Source: an uncultured Prevotella sp. (lineage in GTDB: Bacteria > Bacteroidota > Bacteroidia > Bacteroidales > Bacteroidaceae). Taken from it: a stretch of DNA of 64,000 nucleotides. Made by a program: the position numbers and the translations under genes. Below the pieces are notes generated by a model. That model had not been told where the DNA came from, searched no databases, and saw nothing but the letters and a program-made list of their open reading frames with translations. Positions 43,695 through 53,188 of the stretch are shown here, one piece after another (the first letter of the stretch is position 1; each line of letters starts with the position of its first letter). The stretch spans positions 26,579 through 90,578 of the forward strand of contig CAKPYB010000011.1 of assembly GCA_934202525.1 (NCBI GenBank). Direction: 5' to 3'.

Positions 43695-45689
43695 ATGAAG
43701 TACGGATTTATTAAGGTAGCCAGTGCCATCCCTGCCGTAAAGGTGGGTGATGTCATTTTCAATACCCAGCAGATAGAGGAACAGATAGCGCTGGCTGAGG
43801 GAAAGGGTGTAGAGATCATTACATTTCCGGAACTCTCGGTTACGGGCTATTCCTGTCAGGATCTCTTCCGTCAGCAGATGCTTCTCGAATCATCTGAGCA
43901 GGCGGTGATGATGTTGCTCGATTTCACACGCAAACTCGATGTCATCTCTATCGTGGGGGCGCCGGTGATAGCGGGCGACTTGTTGCTCAATTGTGGTATC
44001 GTTATCCAGCATGGACAGATTCTCGGTATTGTACCGAAGACATATCTTCCAAACTACAGCGAGTTTTATGAGAAACGCTGGTTTGCCTCGGCTCAGGACC
44101 TGAGAGATTGCGAAGTCCGTTATGCCGGACATAAGGTGAAACTGACGCCTGATGTTCAGATTTTTCAAACTTTCGATGGCGTACAGTTTGGTGTGGAAAT
44201 CTGCGAAGATGTATGGGCTCCGGCTCCTCCTAGCAATAAGCTTGCACTGGCTGGAGCAGACCTGATCTTCAACCTTTCTGCAAGCGACGAACTTATCGGA
44301 AAACATAACTATCTGAAGAGTCTGCTCAGCCAGCAGAGTGCCCGTACCATGACCGGATACGTCTACAGCTCCTGCGGATTCGGTGAGAGTACGCAGGATG
44401 TGGTTTATGGTGGAAATGCCCTGATTTATGAGAATGGAGTTTTACTTTCACAGAGTGAACGTTTCTCTATTGAACCGCAGATGGTTATCTCACAGATAGA
44501 TGTAGAGAAACTCCGCTCTGAGCGTCGTACGAATTCTACTTATGTAAATGCCCAGCGCAATATTAAGTATTCTGTTCTCGGCGGTCAGTTCAATATCCGT
44601 AATATCGAAGCCGAACCTACCGAAAATGAACGCGATTTTGTGTTGGAGCGTGAGGTGAATCCGTATCCGTTTATTCCTACCAGCAGCGATATGAATGCCT
44701 CTTGCGAGGAGATTTTCAATATCCAGCTCATGGGACTAGCCAAGCGTATCGTTCATACCCATGCCAAGACCGTAGTAATCGGTATTAGCGGTGGTTTGGA
44801 TTCTACGCTGGCCTTACTCGCTTGTGTAAAAGCTTTTGATAAACTCAAAATGAACCGAAAGGGTATCGTAGGTGTCACTATGCCGGGATTCGGAACCACA
44901 GACAGAACCTACAATAATGCTATCTCGCTGATGCAGAGTCTTGGTATTACCATTAAGGAAATCAGCATCGCCAAGGCTGTAACCCAGCACTTTGAGGACA
45001 TCGGTCAGGATGCCAGTGTGCATGATGTGACTTACGAGAATTCCCAGGCTCGTGAACGTACCCAGATCCTGATGGATTTAGCCAATAAGATGGGGGGTAT
45101 GGTTATCGGTACCGGCGACCTTTCAGAGTTGGCATTAGGATGGGCTACCTATAATGGTGACCACATGAGCATGTATGGCGTGAATGCCAGCATTCCTAAG
45201 ACCCTGATCCGTCATCTCGTAAATCATGTAGCAGAGAGTGGGGTAGACGAACAGAGCCGCATCACTCTTCGTGATATCATCGATACTCCTATTAGTCCAG
45301 AGTTGATTCCGGCAGATGAGAATGGAAATATCAAGCAGAAGACGGAAGATTTGGTGGGTCCATACGAACTCCATGATTTCTTCCTCTACTATTTCCTGCG
45401 TTTCGGTTTCCGTCCTTCCAAGATTTACATGTTGGCAAAGAAGGCATTTATTGATTCCGAACTGGAGCGTGTAAAGATCAGTGATAATGATCCTGACAGC
45501 TATGATGAGGAGACTATCAAAAAGTGGCTGAAGACCTTCGTGCGCCGTTTCTTCAATCAGCAGTTCAAGCGCAGCTGTCTGCCTGACGGTCCGAAAGTAG
45601 GTAGCGTAAGCCTCAGTCCTCGTGGCGACTGGCGTATGCCTAGTGATGCAGATTCAGCCATCTGGTTGCAAGAGGCTGAAAACCTCTGA
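43695..45689 (+). CDS. nadE: Glutamine-dependent NAD+ synthetase
   Basis: A 664-residue fusion of a carbon-nitrogen hydrolase glutaminase (about 1-285) and an ATP-pyrophosphatase synthetase (about 320-664). The catalytic triad appears as Glu46 in TFPELSVTGYSC, Lys in VPKTYLPNYSEF and Cys170 in GVEICEDVWAP. The synthetase P-loop is GISGGLDSTLALL. It makes NAD+ from nicotinic acid adenine dinucleotide using ammonia from glutamine. Its stop is followed by the strong terminator at 45769-45817. Confidence 0.96.
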   Translation: MKYGFIKVASAIPAVKVGDVIFNTQQIEEQIALAEGKGVEIITFPELSVTGYSCQDLFRQQMLLESSEQAVMMLLDFTRKLDVISIVGAPVIAGDLLLNCGIVIQHGQILGIVPKTYLPNYSEFYEKRWFASAQDLRDCEVRYAGHKVKLTPDVQIFQTFDGVQFGVEICEDVWAPAPPSNKLALAGADLIFNLSASDELIGKHNYLKSLLSQQSARTMTGYVYSSCGFGESTQDVVYGGNALIYENGVLLSQSERFSIEPQMVISQIDVEKLRSERRTNSTYVNAQRNIKYSVLGGQFNIRNIEAEPTENERDFVLEREVNPYPFIPTSSDMNASCEEIFNIQLMGLAKRIVHTHAKTVVIGISGGLDSTLALLACVKAFDKLKMNRKGIVGVTMPGFGTTDRTYNNAISLMQSLGITIKEISIAKAVTQHFEDIGQDASVHDVTYENSQARERTQILMDLANKMGGMVIGTGDLSELALGWATYNGDHMSMYGVNASIPKTLIRHLVNHVAESGVDEQSRITLRDIIDTPISPELIPADENGNIKQKTEDLVGPYELHDFFLYYFLRFGFRPSKIYMLAKKAFIDSELERVKISDNDPDSYDEETIKKWLKTFVRRFFNQQFKRSCLPDGPKVGSVSLSPRGDWRMPSDADSAIWLQEAENL

Positions 45690-45768
45690 ATTTGATTTCG
45701 GACAAGCCAAAAGTACAATATTCTTTCTATTTTCTGGCGCGCCCGTTATATTAATTATATACTCTTAA

Positions 45769-45817
45769 AGGGGCTGGATTTTGTAAATATTTGGTTTACA
45801 GAATCCAGCCTCTTTTT
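45769..45817 (+). terminator. Terminator of nadE
   Basis: GGCTGGATTTTGTAAA pairs with TTTACAGAATCCAGCC (one G-U or mismatch position), followed by CTCTTTTT. Confidence 0.85.
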
Positions 45818-45827
45818 CTTAATATTT

Positions 45828-45904
45828 GTGAAATCGATTGCACAAAAATATCAGCAGAAAAGTGAAATATCTTGTTGCGCGGATAGAAATAGTTTGTAAT
45901 TTTG
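45828..45904 (+). promoter_or_regulatory. Operator and promoter of amylase gene 1
   Basis: Near-palindrome GTGAAATCGATTGCAC (45828-45843) followed by the -7 element TAATTTTG at 45897-45904. The distance from operator start to the end of the -7 element is 77 bp, exactly as at the three other amylase genes. The CG-centred form resembles LacI-family operators; the regulator is not in this window. Confidence 0.65.
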
Positions 45905-45950
45905 CGGTGTAATTATTCAACTATTCAATTTTAAACTTAACAATTTCATT

Positions 45951-48900
45951 ATGAAAAAACTTGCCGCAAAATTATGGGCGGTTTTAATGCTCATGTTGGT
46001 CTCCATGCAGACGATGGCTACAGACACGTTTACTAGCAATCGTACTGACTTCCGAGACGAAAGTATCTATTTTATGATGACCACGCGTTTCTACGATGGT
46101 GACACAGGAAACAATGTGCTCTGCTGGGATAACCAGTCAGAGCAGATCAAAACAAAAGACCCTTGCTGGCGAGGCGACTTCCAGGGTGTCATCGACAAGC
46201 TCGACTACATCAAGGCATTGGGTTTTACAGCTATCTGGATTACACCAGTAGTGCAGAACGCATCCGGTTATGATTACCACGGTTATCATGCCATGGATTT
46301 CCAGCATGTAGACTGCCGTTATCAGAGCAGCGATGGTAGCAAGGACGGTGACGCCATGTTCCAGGAACTCATTGACAAGGCTCACGAAAAGGGTATCAAG
46401 ATTATCCTCGACATCGTGCTCAACCATACCGGTAACTTCGGTGAGCAGACACTCTGCAAGGAGTTTGACCGTAATACCGACTTGGAAACTCAGGCACTCA
46501 TCAATGCTTGTATGATTCCTAACGAGGAGAAGTTGGGCTCCGACTACCTTACAAGTGTCCCTTATGAGCAGTATCAGCGTCGTCTTGGCTTGTTGAAGAA
46601 TGTTCGTGGTAAGAACGAGGATGTTCACAACTACTGGCACCATTTTGGTGACTTCAACTGGGACTTTCCTAATCGCTGGTGGGCTCAGATTGCAGGCGAC
46701 TGTGTGGATCTGAATACCGAGAACGACTACGTAGCAGACTATCTCGTAAAGTGCTACGGCAGTTTCATCAAGATGGGTGTGGATGGATTCCGTATCGATA
46801 CTTCCGGTCACATCTCACGTTTGACATTCTGCAAGCAGTTTATTCCTCAGTTTACAGCCCTCGGTAAGAAGTATGAGGACAAGCGATTGAACAAGGCACC
46901 TTTCTTCATGTATGGTGAGGTTTGCGCCCGTTACAGTGATGTCACATACCGTGGTCAGGATAACCTCTCTTGCTATTATTACACATGGGAGGCTCCACAG
47001 GACTTGCTCGACAAATGGGATGGTAGCCAGAAATACTGGGATACACAGGTACTCTTTGATAAAGCCAATGGCGGTACAGGTGTGGATGACCATCAGATGG
47101 CTCTCTGTGAGTCAGACAATGCCCCAACACCAACAAGTGACAATACCTTTATGGTGAATGGTAAGTGGCATGAGCCAGACTATTCTCAGGCAAGTGGTTT
47201 CCATGTGATCGACTTCCCATTGCACTACAACTTCGGTAATGCTGCCGCCGCATACGGTTTGGCAAAGTCAGGTGACAAGAGATATAATGATGCTACCTAT
47301 AATGTGGTATATGTTGATAGCCACGACTACGGTCCTCAGCAAACCAACGACCAATTCCGTTTCTCTGGTGATGATGCTCAGTGGGCAGAGAATCTCTCTC
47401 TGATGTTTACCTTCCGTGGTATTCCATGTCTCTATTATGGTTCTGAGGTAGGTTTCCGTCGCGGTGCTCCGATTGACAGAGGTCCTCACGGTCCTCTTTC
47501 AGAAACTGGTCGTGCTTACTTCGGTGGTTACCTCACTGGTGATGTAGAAGCATCTGATTTCGGTGACTACAAGGCTACAGGCAATGTGGCTGCAACATTG
47601 AATCATGATGTCGCTCAGCACCTCATCCGTCTGAACAAGATTCGTCAGGCTGTTCCTGCTTTGCGTAAGGGTCAGTGGACCGACGATGGTTGTACTCCTG
47701 CTGATGGCGGTATCGCCTTCAAGCGTGCTTATAAGAATGACAGCTATGCACTCGTAGCCATCAATGGTGGTGCAACATTCACAGATTGCCCTGATGGTAC
47801 TTATACCGACGTGGTAACAGGCAAAACATACACAGGTACTACTATCACCGTTGATGCTCCTGCTACTCAGGGTCAGCTCCGTGTTCTCGTGAAGGACTGG
47901 AAGGGTGGCAAGATAGGTGAGGATGGTCCTTTCATCTATAATGAGGCTCCTAAGTCTAAGTCAGAGGCTGATCAGGCTTATGATGGTCATGAGGAAGATG
48001 GTACAACATGGGTTGAGCCACAGACTAATGAGTTTGGTTTGAAGTTCTCTCAGAATGGTGGTACTTTCCGCACCAATACTGTTACTGTAGAGGTAAGCCT
48101 TAGCGGTAAGGCTACTGAAGGCTGGTTCCAGGTAGAAGGTCTGGACAAGGTAGAGTTGGCTCCTGGCGAGACCAAGACATTCACTATCGGTGAAGGTATG
48201 AACTTCAAGCAGACCAAGACTGTAACATGGTATGCTAAGAACGACAAGAGTGAGAAGAATGGTTCTGTATCCTTCACCAAGGTGGATCCTAACGCATCTA
48301 TCACCGTATATGTAAAGGCAGACAATGCTCCAACTATCTATGCTTGGGTTCCTGGCAAACCTGCTAAAGAGTTGACTGGTGCATGGCACGGTAAGACCAT
48401 GGATGGTCCTGAAGAGATTGGTGGTGTCAACTACTGGTACAAGACTTTCGATGGAGTAGAGAGCTTCAATGTGATTCTGAATAATGGTAATGACAAGCAG
48501 TCAAGTGACATCACTGGTATCACAGGCGATATCTACTTGGAGTATGATGGTGGTTCAAATGTCAAGACGCTCGATGCTCCTGTCAACACAACAGCCAAGG
48601 TTACTTTGAGTCCTAACGGTGGTGACTTCGAGAAGACTATTTCAGTAACAGCAACCCTCAGCGACAATGCCAAGAGCGGTTGGTATAAGATTGGTAATGG
48701 TGAGCAGGTGGCTCTTACTCCTGGTAAGCCAGTTACCTTCACCCTCGGTGCTGACATGATGGAAGGCGAGAGCAAGACTGTAACTTGGAGCGCAACTAAT
48801 GCAGAGGATAAGGCTAAGACTGGTACTGCTACCTTCAACAAGAAGGCAGAGGTGGTTGTTCCTACTCCAACAGGTATCTTTGCTTACTTCCTCGCTCCTT

Positions 48901-49322
48901 CAGACTGGAGTCAGGTAGATTGCTGGGCTTGGAGTGATACAGACAACTTTACCGGTGGCAACTGGCCAGGTGTAGCTTGTACCAAGACTGGTGAGAAGAA
49001 GAATGGTCTCGATGTCTGGATGTGGAAGTATGATGGTGATTTGACAGGTGCTCCTACTATGATTATCTTCAACAACGGCGGTGGTCAGCAGACAAAGGAT
49101 TTGGAATTCGAAAACGGTGCAGTTTATAACCTTGCCGGTAAGACCAATGAGTCTGTCTCAACAGGCATCAACCAGGTAGGTAGCAAGAAGGCTCCTGCTA
49201 AGTTGAAGATTTACTCTATCAATGGTGTGAAGGTAGCTGAGGTAGGTAGCATGGCAGATGCTGAGTACATCCTCGCTCCAGGTGTCTATGTTTGCAGTGG
49301 CAAGAAGTATGTCATCAAGTAA
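45951..49322 (+). CDS. Secreted GH13 alpha-amylase, paralogue 1
   Basis: A 1,123-residue starch-degrading enzyme with signal peptide (about 1-24, ending QTMA). The GH13 barrel covers about 25-650: region I DIVLNHTG (Asp154, His159), region II GFRIDTSGH (nucleophile Asp283), region III MYGEVC (acid/base Glu323), region IV VDSHDYG (Asp459). Two beta domains like the chitobiase C-terminal fold (about 694-780 and 881-965) alternate with two CBM26-like starch-binding modules (about 781-875 and 972-1065). The tail, LKIYSINGVKVAEV to PGVYVCSGKKYVIK, is a T9SS type A sorting domain. In module 1 the usual AWPG reads AWHG, so binding may differ. It is the first of four tandem paralogues. Confidence 0.9.
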   Translation: MKKLAAKLWAVLMLMLVSMQTMATDTFTSNRTDFRDESIYFMMTTRFYDGDTGNNVLCWDNQSEQIKTKDPCWRGDFQGVIDKLDYIKALGFTAIWITPVVQNASGYDYHGYHAMDFQHVDCRYQSSDGSKDGDAMFQELIDKAHEKGIKIILDIVLNHTGNFGEQTLCKEFDRNTDLETQALINACMIPNEEKLGSDYLTSVPYEQYQRRLGLLKNVRGKNEDVHNYWHHFGDFNWDFPNRWWAQIAGDCVDLNTENDYVADYLVKCYGSFIKMGVDGFRIDTSGHISRLTFCKQFIPQFTALGKKYEDKRLNKAPFFMYGEVCARYSDVTYRGQDNLSCYYYTWEAPQDLLDKWDGSQKYWDTQVLFDKANGGTGVDDHQMALCESDNAPTPTSDNTFMVNGKWHEPDYSQASGFHVIDFPLHYNFGNAAAAYGLAKSGDKRYNDATYNVVYVDSHDYGPQQTNDQFRFSGDDAQWAENLSLMFTFRGIPCLYYGSEVGFRRGAPIDRGPHGPLSETGRAYFGGYLTGDVEASDFGDYKATGNVAATLNHDVAQHLIRLNKIRQAVPALRKGQWTDDGCTPADGGIAFKRAYKNDSYALVAINGGATFTDCPDGTYTDVVTGKTYTGTTITVDAPATQGQLRVLVKDWKGGKIGEDGPFIYNEAPKSKSEADQAYDGHEEDGTTWVEPQTNEFGLKFSQNGGTFRTNTVTVEVSLSGKATEGWFQVEGLDKVELAPGETKTFTIGEGMNFKQTKTVTWYAKNDKSEKNGSVSFTKVDPNASITVYVKADNAPTIYAWVPGKPAKELTGAWHGKTMDGPEEIGGVNYWYKTFDGVESFNVILNNGNDKQSSDITGITGDIYLEYDGGSNVKTLDAPVNTTAKVTLSPNGGDFEKTISVTATLSDNAKSGWYKIGNGEQVALTPGKPVTFTLGADMMEGESKTVTWSATNAEDKAKTGTATFNKKAEVVVPTPTGIFAYFLAPSDWSQVDCWAWSDTDNFTGGNWPGVACTKTGEKKNGLDVWMWKYDGDLTGAPTMIIFNNGGGQQTKDLEFENGAVYNLAGKTNESVSTGINQVGSKKAPAKLKIYSINGVKVAEVGSMADAEYILAPGVYVCSGKKYVIK

Positions 49323-49344
49323 TAAATCTCTTTTCTCTTTTGAG

Positions 49345-49382
49345 TACGCAAGTTTTCAGATGAAAACTTGCGTATTTTTTTT
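49345..49382 (+). terminator. Terminator of amylase gene 1
   Basis: TACGCAAGTTTTC (49345-49357) pairs with GAAAACTTGCGTA (49362-49374), a 13-bp perfect stem, followed by eight T residues. It shows that gene 2 needs its own promoter. Confidence 0.9.
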
Positions 49383-49417
49383 GTATAATCGTTTGTGTTT
49401 GTTTATTTTACTTATTA

Positions 49418-49494
49418 ATGCAATCGGTTGCACGAAAAAATGAGCAGAAGTTGTTTTATTTATTTGTTATCATCATTTATTATGATTAAATTTG
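49418..49494 (+). promoter_or_regulatory. Operator and promoter of amylase gene 2
   Basis: ATGCAATCGGTTGCAC (49418-49433), a near-perfect palindrome centred on CG, then TAAATTTG at 49487-49494. The 77-bp span is conserved although the sequence between the two sites is unlike that of the other genes. Confidence 0.65.
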
Positions 49495-49544
49495 TAAGTG
49501 AAATAAAATTTGACTAAATATCTTAACTTAATTCAAAAATTTTT

Positions 49545-52500
49545 ATGAGAAAGTTCAAGAAGAAGCTCTTTGCAGCGATGCTGCTTCTTGCCTCGTCTAA
49601 TGCGATGGCGACTGACAACTTCACGGATAATCGTACAGATTTCCGAGATGAAAGTATTTACTTCATGATCACCACGCGTTTCTACGATGGAGATCCTAAA
49701 AACAATGTGCTCTGCTGGGATAACCAGGAAGCACAGATGAGTACCAAGGACCCTTGTTGGCGAGGTGACTTCCAGGGTGTCATCGACAAGCTCGACTACA
49801 TCAAGGCGTTAGGTTTCACTGCCATCTGGATTACTCCTGTCGTACAGAATGCATCCGGTTATGACTACCACGGCTATCATGCTTCGGATTTCTCCAAGGT
49901 AGATTGCCGTTATCAGAGTGGTGACGGCAAAAAAAGCGGTGACGTGATGTTCCAGGAACTCATCGACAAGGCTCACGAAAAGGGTATCAAGATTATCCTC
50001 GATATCGTGCTCAATCACTCCGGTAACTTCGGTGAGGAGAAGCTCTGCAAGGAGTTCGACCGCGATACACGTCTTCGTAACCAGGCAGACATCAATGCTT
50101 GTATGATTCCTAATCCCGAAACATTAGGTAGTGACTATCCAAGTCTTTTGCCTGCGGCACAGTATCAGCGTCGTCTTGCCCTGATGAAGAATACCGATGG
50201 TCAGAATCATGATCCACATAACTATTGGCACCATTTCGGTAACTTCAACTGGGATGAGCCAAACCGCTGGTGGGCTCAGATTGCAGGTGACTGTGTGGAC
50301 CTCAATACTGAGAATAATACAGTGGCTGAATATCTTATCAACTGCTATGGCAATTTCATCAAGATGGGTGTCGATGGTTTCCGTATTGATACATCCGGTC
50401 ACATCTCACGTCTTACCTTCTGCAAGCAGTTCATTCCTCAGTTTGCTGCCCTCGGTAAGCAGTATGAGAACAAGCGATTGAACAAGGCTCCTTTCTTTAT
50501 GTATGGTGAGGTTTGTTCCCGTTACAGTGCTGTGCAGTACCGTGGTCAGGACAACCTTTCACCTTATTATTATACATGGCAGGCTCCACAGAACTTGATG
50601 GATCAGTTTGATGGCAGCCAGTCATATTGGGACACTCAGGAAATCTATGACCGTGGTACAGGCTATGATGATAAGCTGATGCCTCTCTGCGAGAAAGATA
50701 AAGCGAATTCTCCAGAAAGCAACAATACCTTTATGCTGAATGGCGCATGGCATGAGCCAGACTATTCTCAGTCAAGCGGTTTCAATGTGATCGACTTCCC
50801 ATTGCACTACAACTTCGGTAATGCTGCCACCGCATACCGTTTGGCTAAGTCTGGTGATATGAAATATAATGACGCTACCTATAATGTGGTATATGTAGAC
50901 AGTCACGACTATGGTCCTGGGTCAGGGTCTCGTTTTGGCGGCTCAGATGCTCAGTGGGCAGAGAATCTCTCTCTGATGTTCACCTTCCGTGGAATCCCAT
51001 GTCTCTATTATGGTTCTGAGGTAGGTTTCCGTCGCGATGTTGTGATTGACAGAGGTCCTAATGGTCCTCTTTCTGAAACAGGTCGTGCTTACTTCGGTGG
51101 CTATATCACAGGTGATGTAGAAGCATCAGACTTCGGTGAATACAAGGCTTCTGGTAATGTGGCTGCCTCATTGAATCATGATGTCGCTCAGCACCTCATC
51201 CGTCTGAACAAGATTCGTCAGGCTGTTCCTGCTCTCCGTAAGGGTCAGTGGACTGACGATGGTTGTACTCCTGCCAAGGGTGGTATCGCCTTCAAGCGTG
51301 CTTATAAGGACAGTTATGCACTCGTAGCCCTCAATGGTGGTGCTACTTTCACAGATTGCCCAGCTGGTACTTATACAGACTTGGTAACAGGCAAGACTTA
51401 CACAGGTTCTACTATCACCGTTGATGCTCCTAATAATCAGGGGCAGGTTCGCGTACTCGTGAAAGACTGGACTGGTGGCAAGCTCATTGATGATGGTGCT
51501 TTCATCTACGAAACTGCTGCTCAGCATAAGGGTGGTCAGACCTATGATGGCAATGAAGAGGCTGGTACAACTTGGGTTGACGAGGCTCCTCTTATGCCAG
51601 TAAGCGTTTCTCTTTCTCCAGCTGGCGGAAATTTCCGCACCAATACGGTAACTGTTACCGCTGAGGTCTCAGAAGATGCTACGTCTGCATGGTATCAGAT
51701 AGAGGGACAGGACAAGGTAGATTTGACCCCTGGTAAGCCTGTTACCTTCACTATCGGTGAAGACATGAACTTCAAGGACACCAAGACAGTGACTTGGAGT
51801 GTAACAAGTTCTGAAGGCAAGGAGAAGACCGGTAAGGTTACATATACTAAGGTTGATCCTAACGCATCTATCGTGGTCATGGTGAAGGCTGACAAGGCGC
51901 CTTACATCCACGCTTGGACAACAGGTGTTGGCGGCAAGAATTTGACAGGTGCATGGCCTGGTAAGGTGATGAAGGGTCCTGAGGAGATTGATGGTGCTAA
52001 ATACTGGACTTATGATTTCGATAACGTTGAGAGCTTCAATGTAATATTGAATAATGGTAGCGGTGATCAGTCTGGTGACATCACTGGTATTACAAGTGAT
52101 ACCTACTTGGAGTATGACGGTGGTAAAAGTGCCAAGAAGATTTCTGCTCCTGCAAATTCGACAGCTGCTGCTAAGGTGGCTTTCAGCCCTAACGGTGGTG
52201 AATTTGAGAAGACAATCACTGTAACTGCAACGCTGAGCAGCAATGCTAAGAGCGGTTGGTATAAGATTGGTGATGGTGCGCAGGTAAATCTGACTCCTGG
52301 TCAGGCTGCTACTTTCACGCTCGGTGCTGACATGATGGAAGGCGAGAGCAAGACTGTAACTTGGAGTGCAACCAATGCTGATGGTACAACTAAGACAGGT
52401 TCTTCAACCTTCAACAAGATTAAAGAGGTAGTTATTCCTACTCCAACAGGTATCTTCGCTTACTTCCTCGCTCCTTCAGATTGGAATCAGGTAGATAGCT

Positions 52501-52898
52501 GGGCTTGGAATAATACAGACAACTTTACCGGTGGTAACTGGCCAGGTGTAGCATGTACCAAGACCGGTGTGAAGAAGAATGGTCTGGATGTCTGGATGTG
52601 GAAGTATGATGGCGATTTGACAACTGCTCCTACTATGATCATCTTCAACAACAGCGGTGGTCAGCAGACAAAGGATTTGAAATTCGAAAATGGTGCAGTT
52701 TATAACCTTGCCGGTAAGACCAATGAGTCTGTCTCAACAGGTATCAACCAGGTAGGTAGCAAGAAGGTTCCTGCTAAGTTGAAGATTTACTCTATTAATG
52801 GTCAGAAGGTAGCCGAAGTGAACAAGGTTTCTGATGCAGAATACGTTCTGGCTCCAGGTATGTATATCTGCAATGGCAAGAAGTTTGTTATCAAATAA
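49545..52898 (+). CDS. Secreted GH13 alpha-amylase, paralogue 2
   Basis: A 1,117-residue enzyme with the same plan as paralogue 1: GH13 barrel, two chitobiase-like beta domains alternating with two CBM26-like modules, and the T9SS-type tail. The catalytic residues are Asp282, Glu322 and Asp455. Its signal peptide (MRKFKKKLFAAMLLLASSNA) and leader differ fully from those of the other three, which share MKKLAAKLWAVLM. This paralogue therefore has a distinct 5' end but a shared 3' end: the last 84 bp are identical to paralogue 3. Module 1 has the regular AWPG. It probably acts outside the cell on starch or related alpha-glucans; differences in specificity cannot be read off. Confidence 0.9.
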   Translation: MRKFKKKLFAAMLLLASSNAMATDNFTDNRTDFRDESIYFMITTRFYDGDPKNNVLCWDNQEAQMSTKDPCWRGDFQGVIDKLDYIKALGFTAIWITPVVQNASGYDYHGYHASDFSKVDCRYQSGDGKKSGDVMFQELIDKAHEKGIKIILDIVLNHSGNFGEEKLCKEFDRDTRLRNQADINACMIPNPETLGSDYPSLLPAAQYQRRLALMKNTDGQNHDPHNYWHHFGNFNWDEPNRWWAQIAGDCVDLNTENNTVAEYLINCYGNFIKMGVDGFRIDTSGHISRLTFCKQFIPQFAALGKQYENKRLNKAPFFMYGEVCSRYSAVQYRGQDNLSPYYYTWQAPQNLMDQFDGSQSYWDTQEIYDRGTGYDDKLMPLCEKDKANSPESNNTFMLNGAWHEPDYSQSSGFNVIDFPLHYNFGNAATAYRLAKSGDMKYNDATYNVVYVDSHDYGPGSGSRFGGSDAQWAENLSLMFTFRGIPCLYYGSEVGFRRDVVIDRGPNGPLSETGRAYFGGYITGDVEASDFGEYKASGNVAASLNHDVAQHLIRLNKIRQAVPALRKGQWTDDGCTPAKGGIAFKRAYKDSYALVALNGGATFTDCPAGTYTDLVTGKTYTGSTITVDAPNNQGQVRVLVKDWTGGKLIDDGAFIYETAAQHKGGQTYDGNEEAGTTWVDEAPLMPVSVSLSPAGGNFRTNTVTVTAEVSEDATSAWYQIEGQDKVDLTPGKPVTFTIGEDMNFKDTKTVTWSVTSSEGKEKTGKVTYTKVDPNASIVVMVKADKAPYIHAWTTGVGGKNLTGAWPGKVMKGPEEIDGAKYWTYDFDNVESFNVILNNGSGDQSGDITGITSDTYLEYDGGKSAKKISAPANSTAAAKVAFSPNGGEFEKTITVTATLSSNAKSGWYKIGDGAQVNLTPGQAATFTLGADMMEGESKTVTWSATNADGTTKTGSSTFNKIKEVVIPTPTGIFAYFLAPSDWNQVDSWAWNNTDNFTGGNWPGVACTKTGVKKNGLDVWMWKYDGDLTTAPTMIIFNNSGGQQTKDLKFENGAVYNLAGKTNESVSTGINQVGSKKVPAKLKIYSINGQKVAEVNKVSDAEYVLAPGMYICNGKKFVIK

Positions 52899-53007
52899 AC
52901 TTACCGCTACTTTGGGACTTAAACAAGCACTTCGCCTGCTCTGTAAGCGGGTAGTGTGAGTTTGTCCCCGTGCGGTTAGCAGTTTATGTACATAATATCC
53001 TCTGAAT

Positions 53008-53055
53008 GAGGCTGAATTTTGCAAATATCCGTTTTGCGAAATTCAGCCTCTTTTT
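53008..53055 (+). terminator. Terminator of amylase gene 2
   Basis: GAGGCTGAATTTTGCAAA pairs with TTTTGCGAAATTCAGCCTC, followed by five T residues. It is located in the 418-bp repeat. Confidence 0.88.
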
Positions 53056-53065
53056 CATTGATTTT

Positions 53066-53142
53066 GCGAAATCGATTGCACAGAAAAAACTGTATAAAAG
53101 AGAATTATTTTATAGGATTTATAAAAAGAATTCGTAATTTTG
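53066..53142 (+). promoter_or_regulatory. Operator and promoter of amylase gene 3
   Basis: GCGAAATCGATTGCAC (53066-53081) and TAATTTTG (53135-53142), 77 bp end to end. Identical to the gene 4 control region because both lie in the 418-bp repeat. Confidence 0.65.
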
Positions 53143-53188
53143 CGGTATAATTATTCAACTATTCAATTTTAAACTTAACAATTTCATT

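Noticed and set aside
52734..53024. Minus-strand frame at the amylase spacers (also 56126-56674), starting MQNSASFRGYYV in both
   Set aside because: The shared start merely reflects the 418-bp DNA repeat; the frames run into the antisense of amylase 3' ends and show no protein features.
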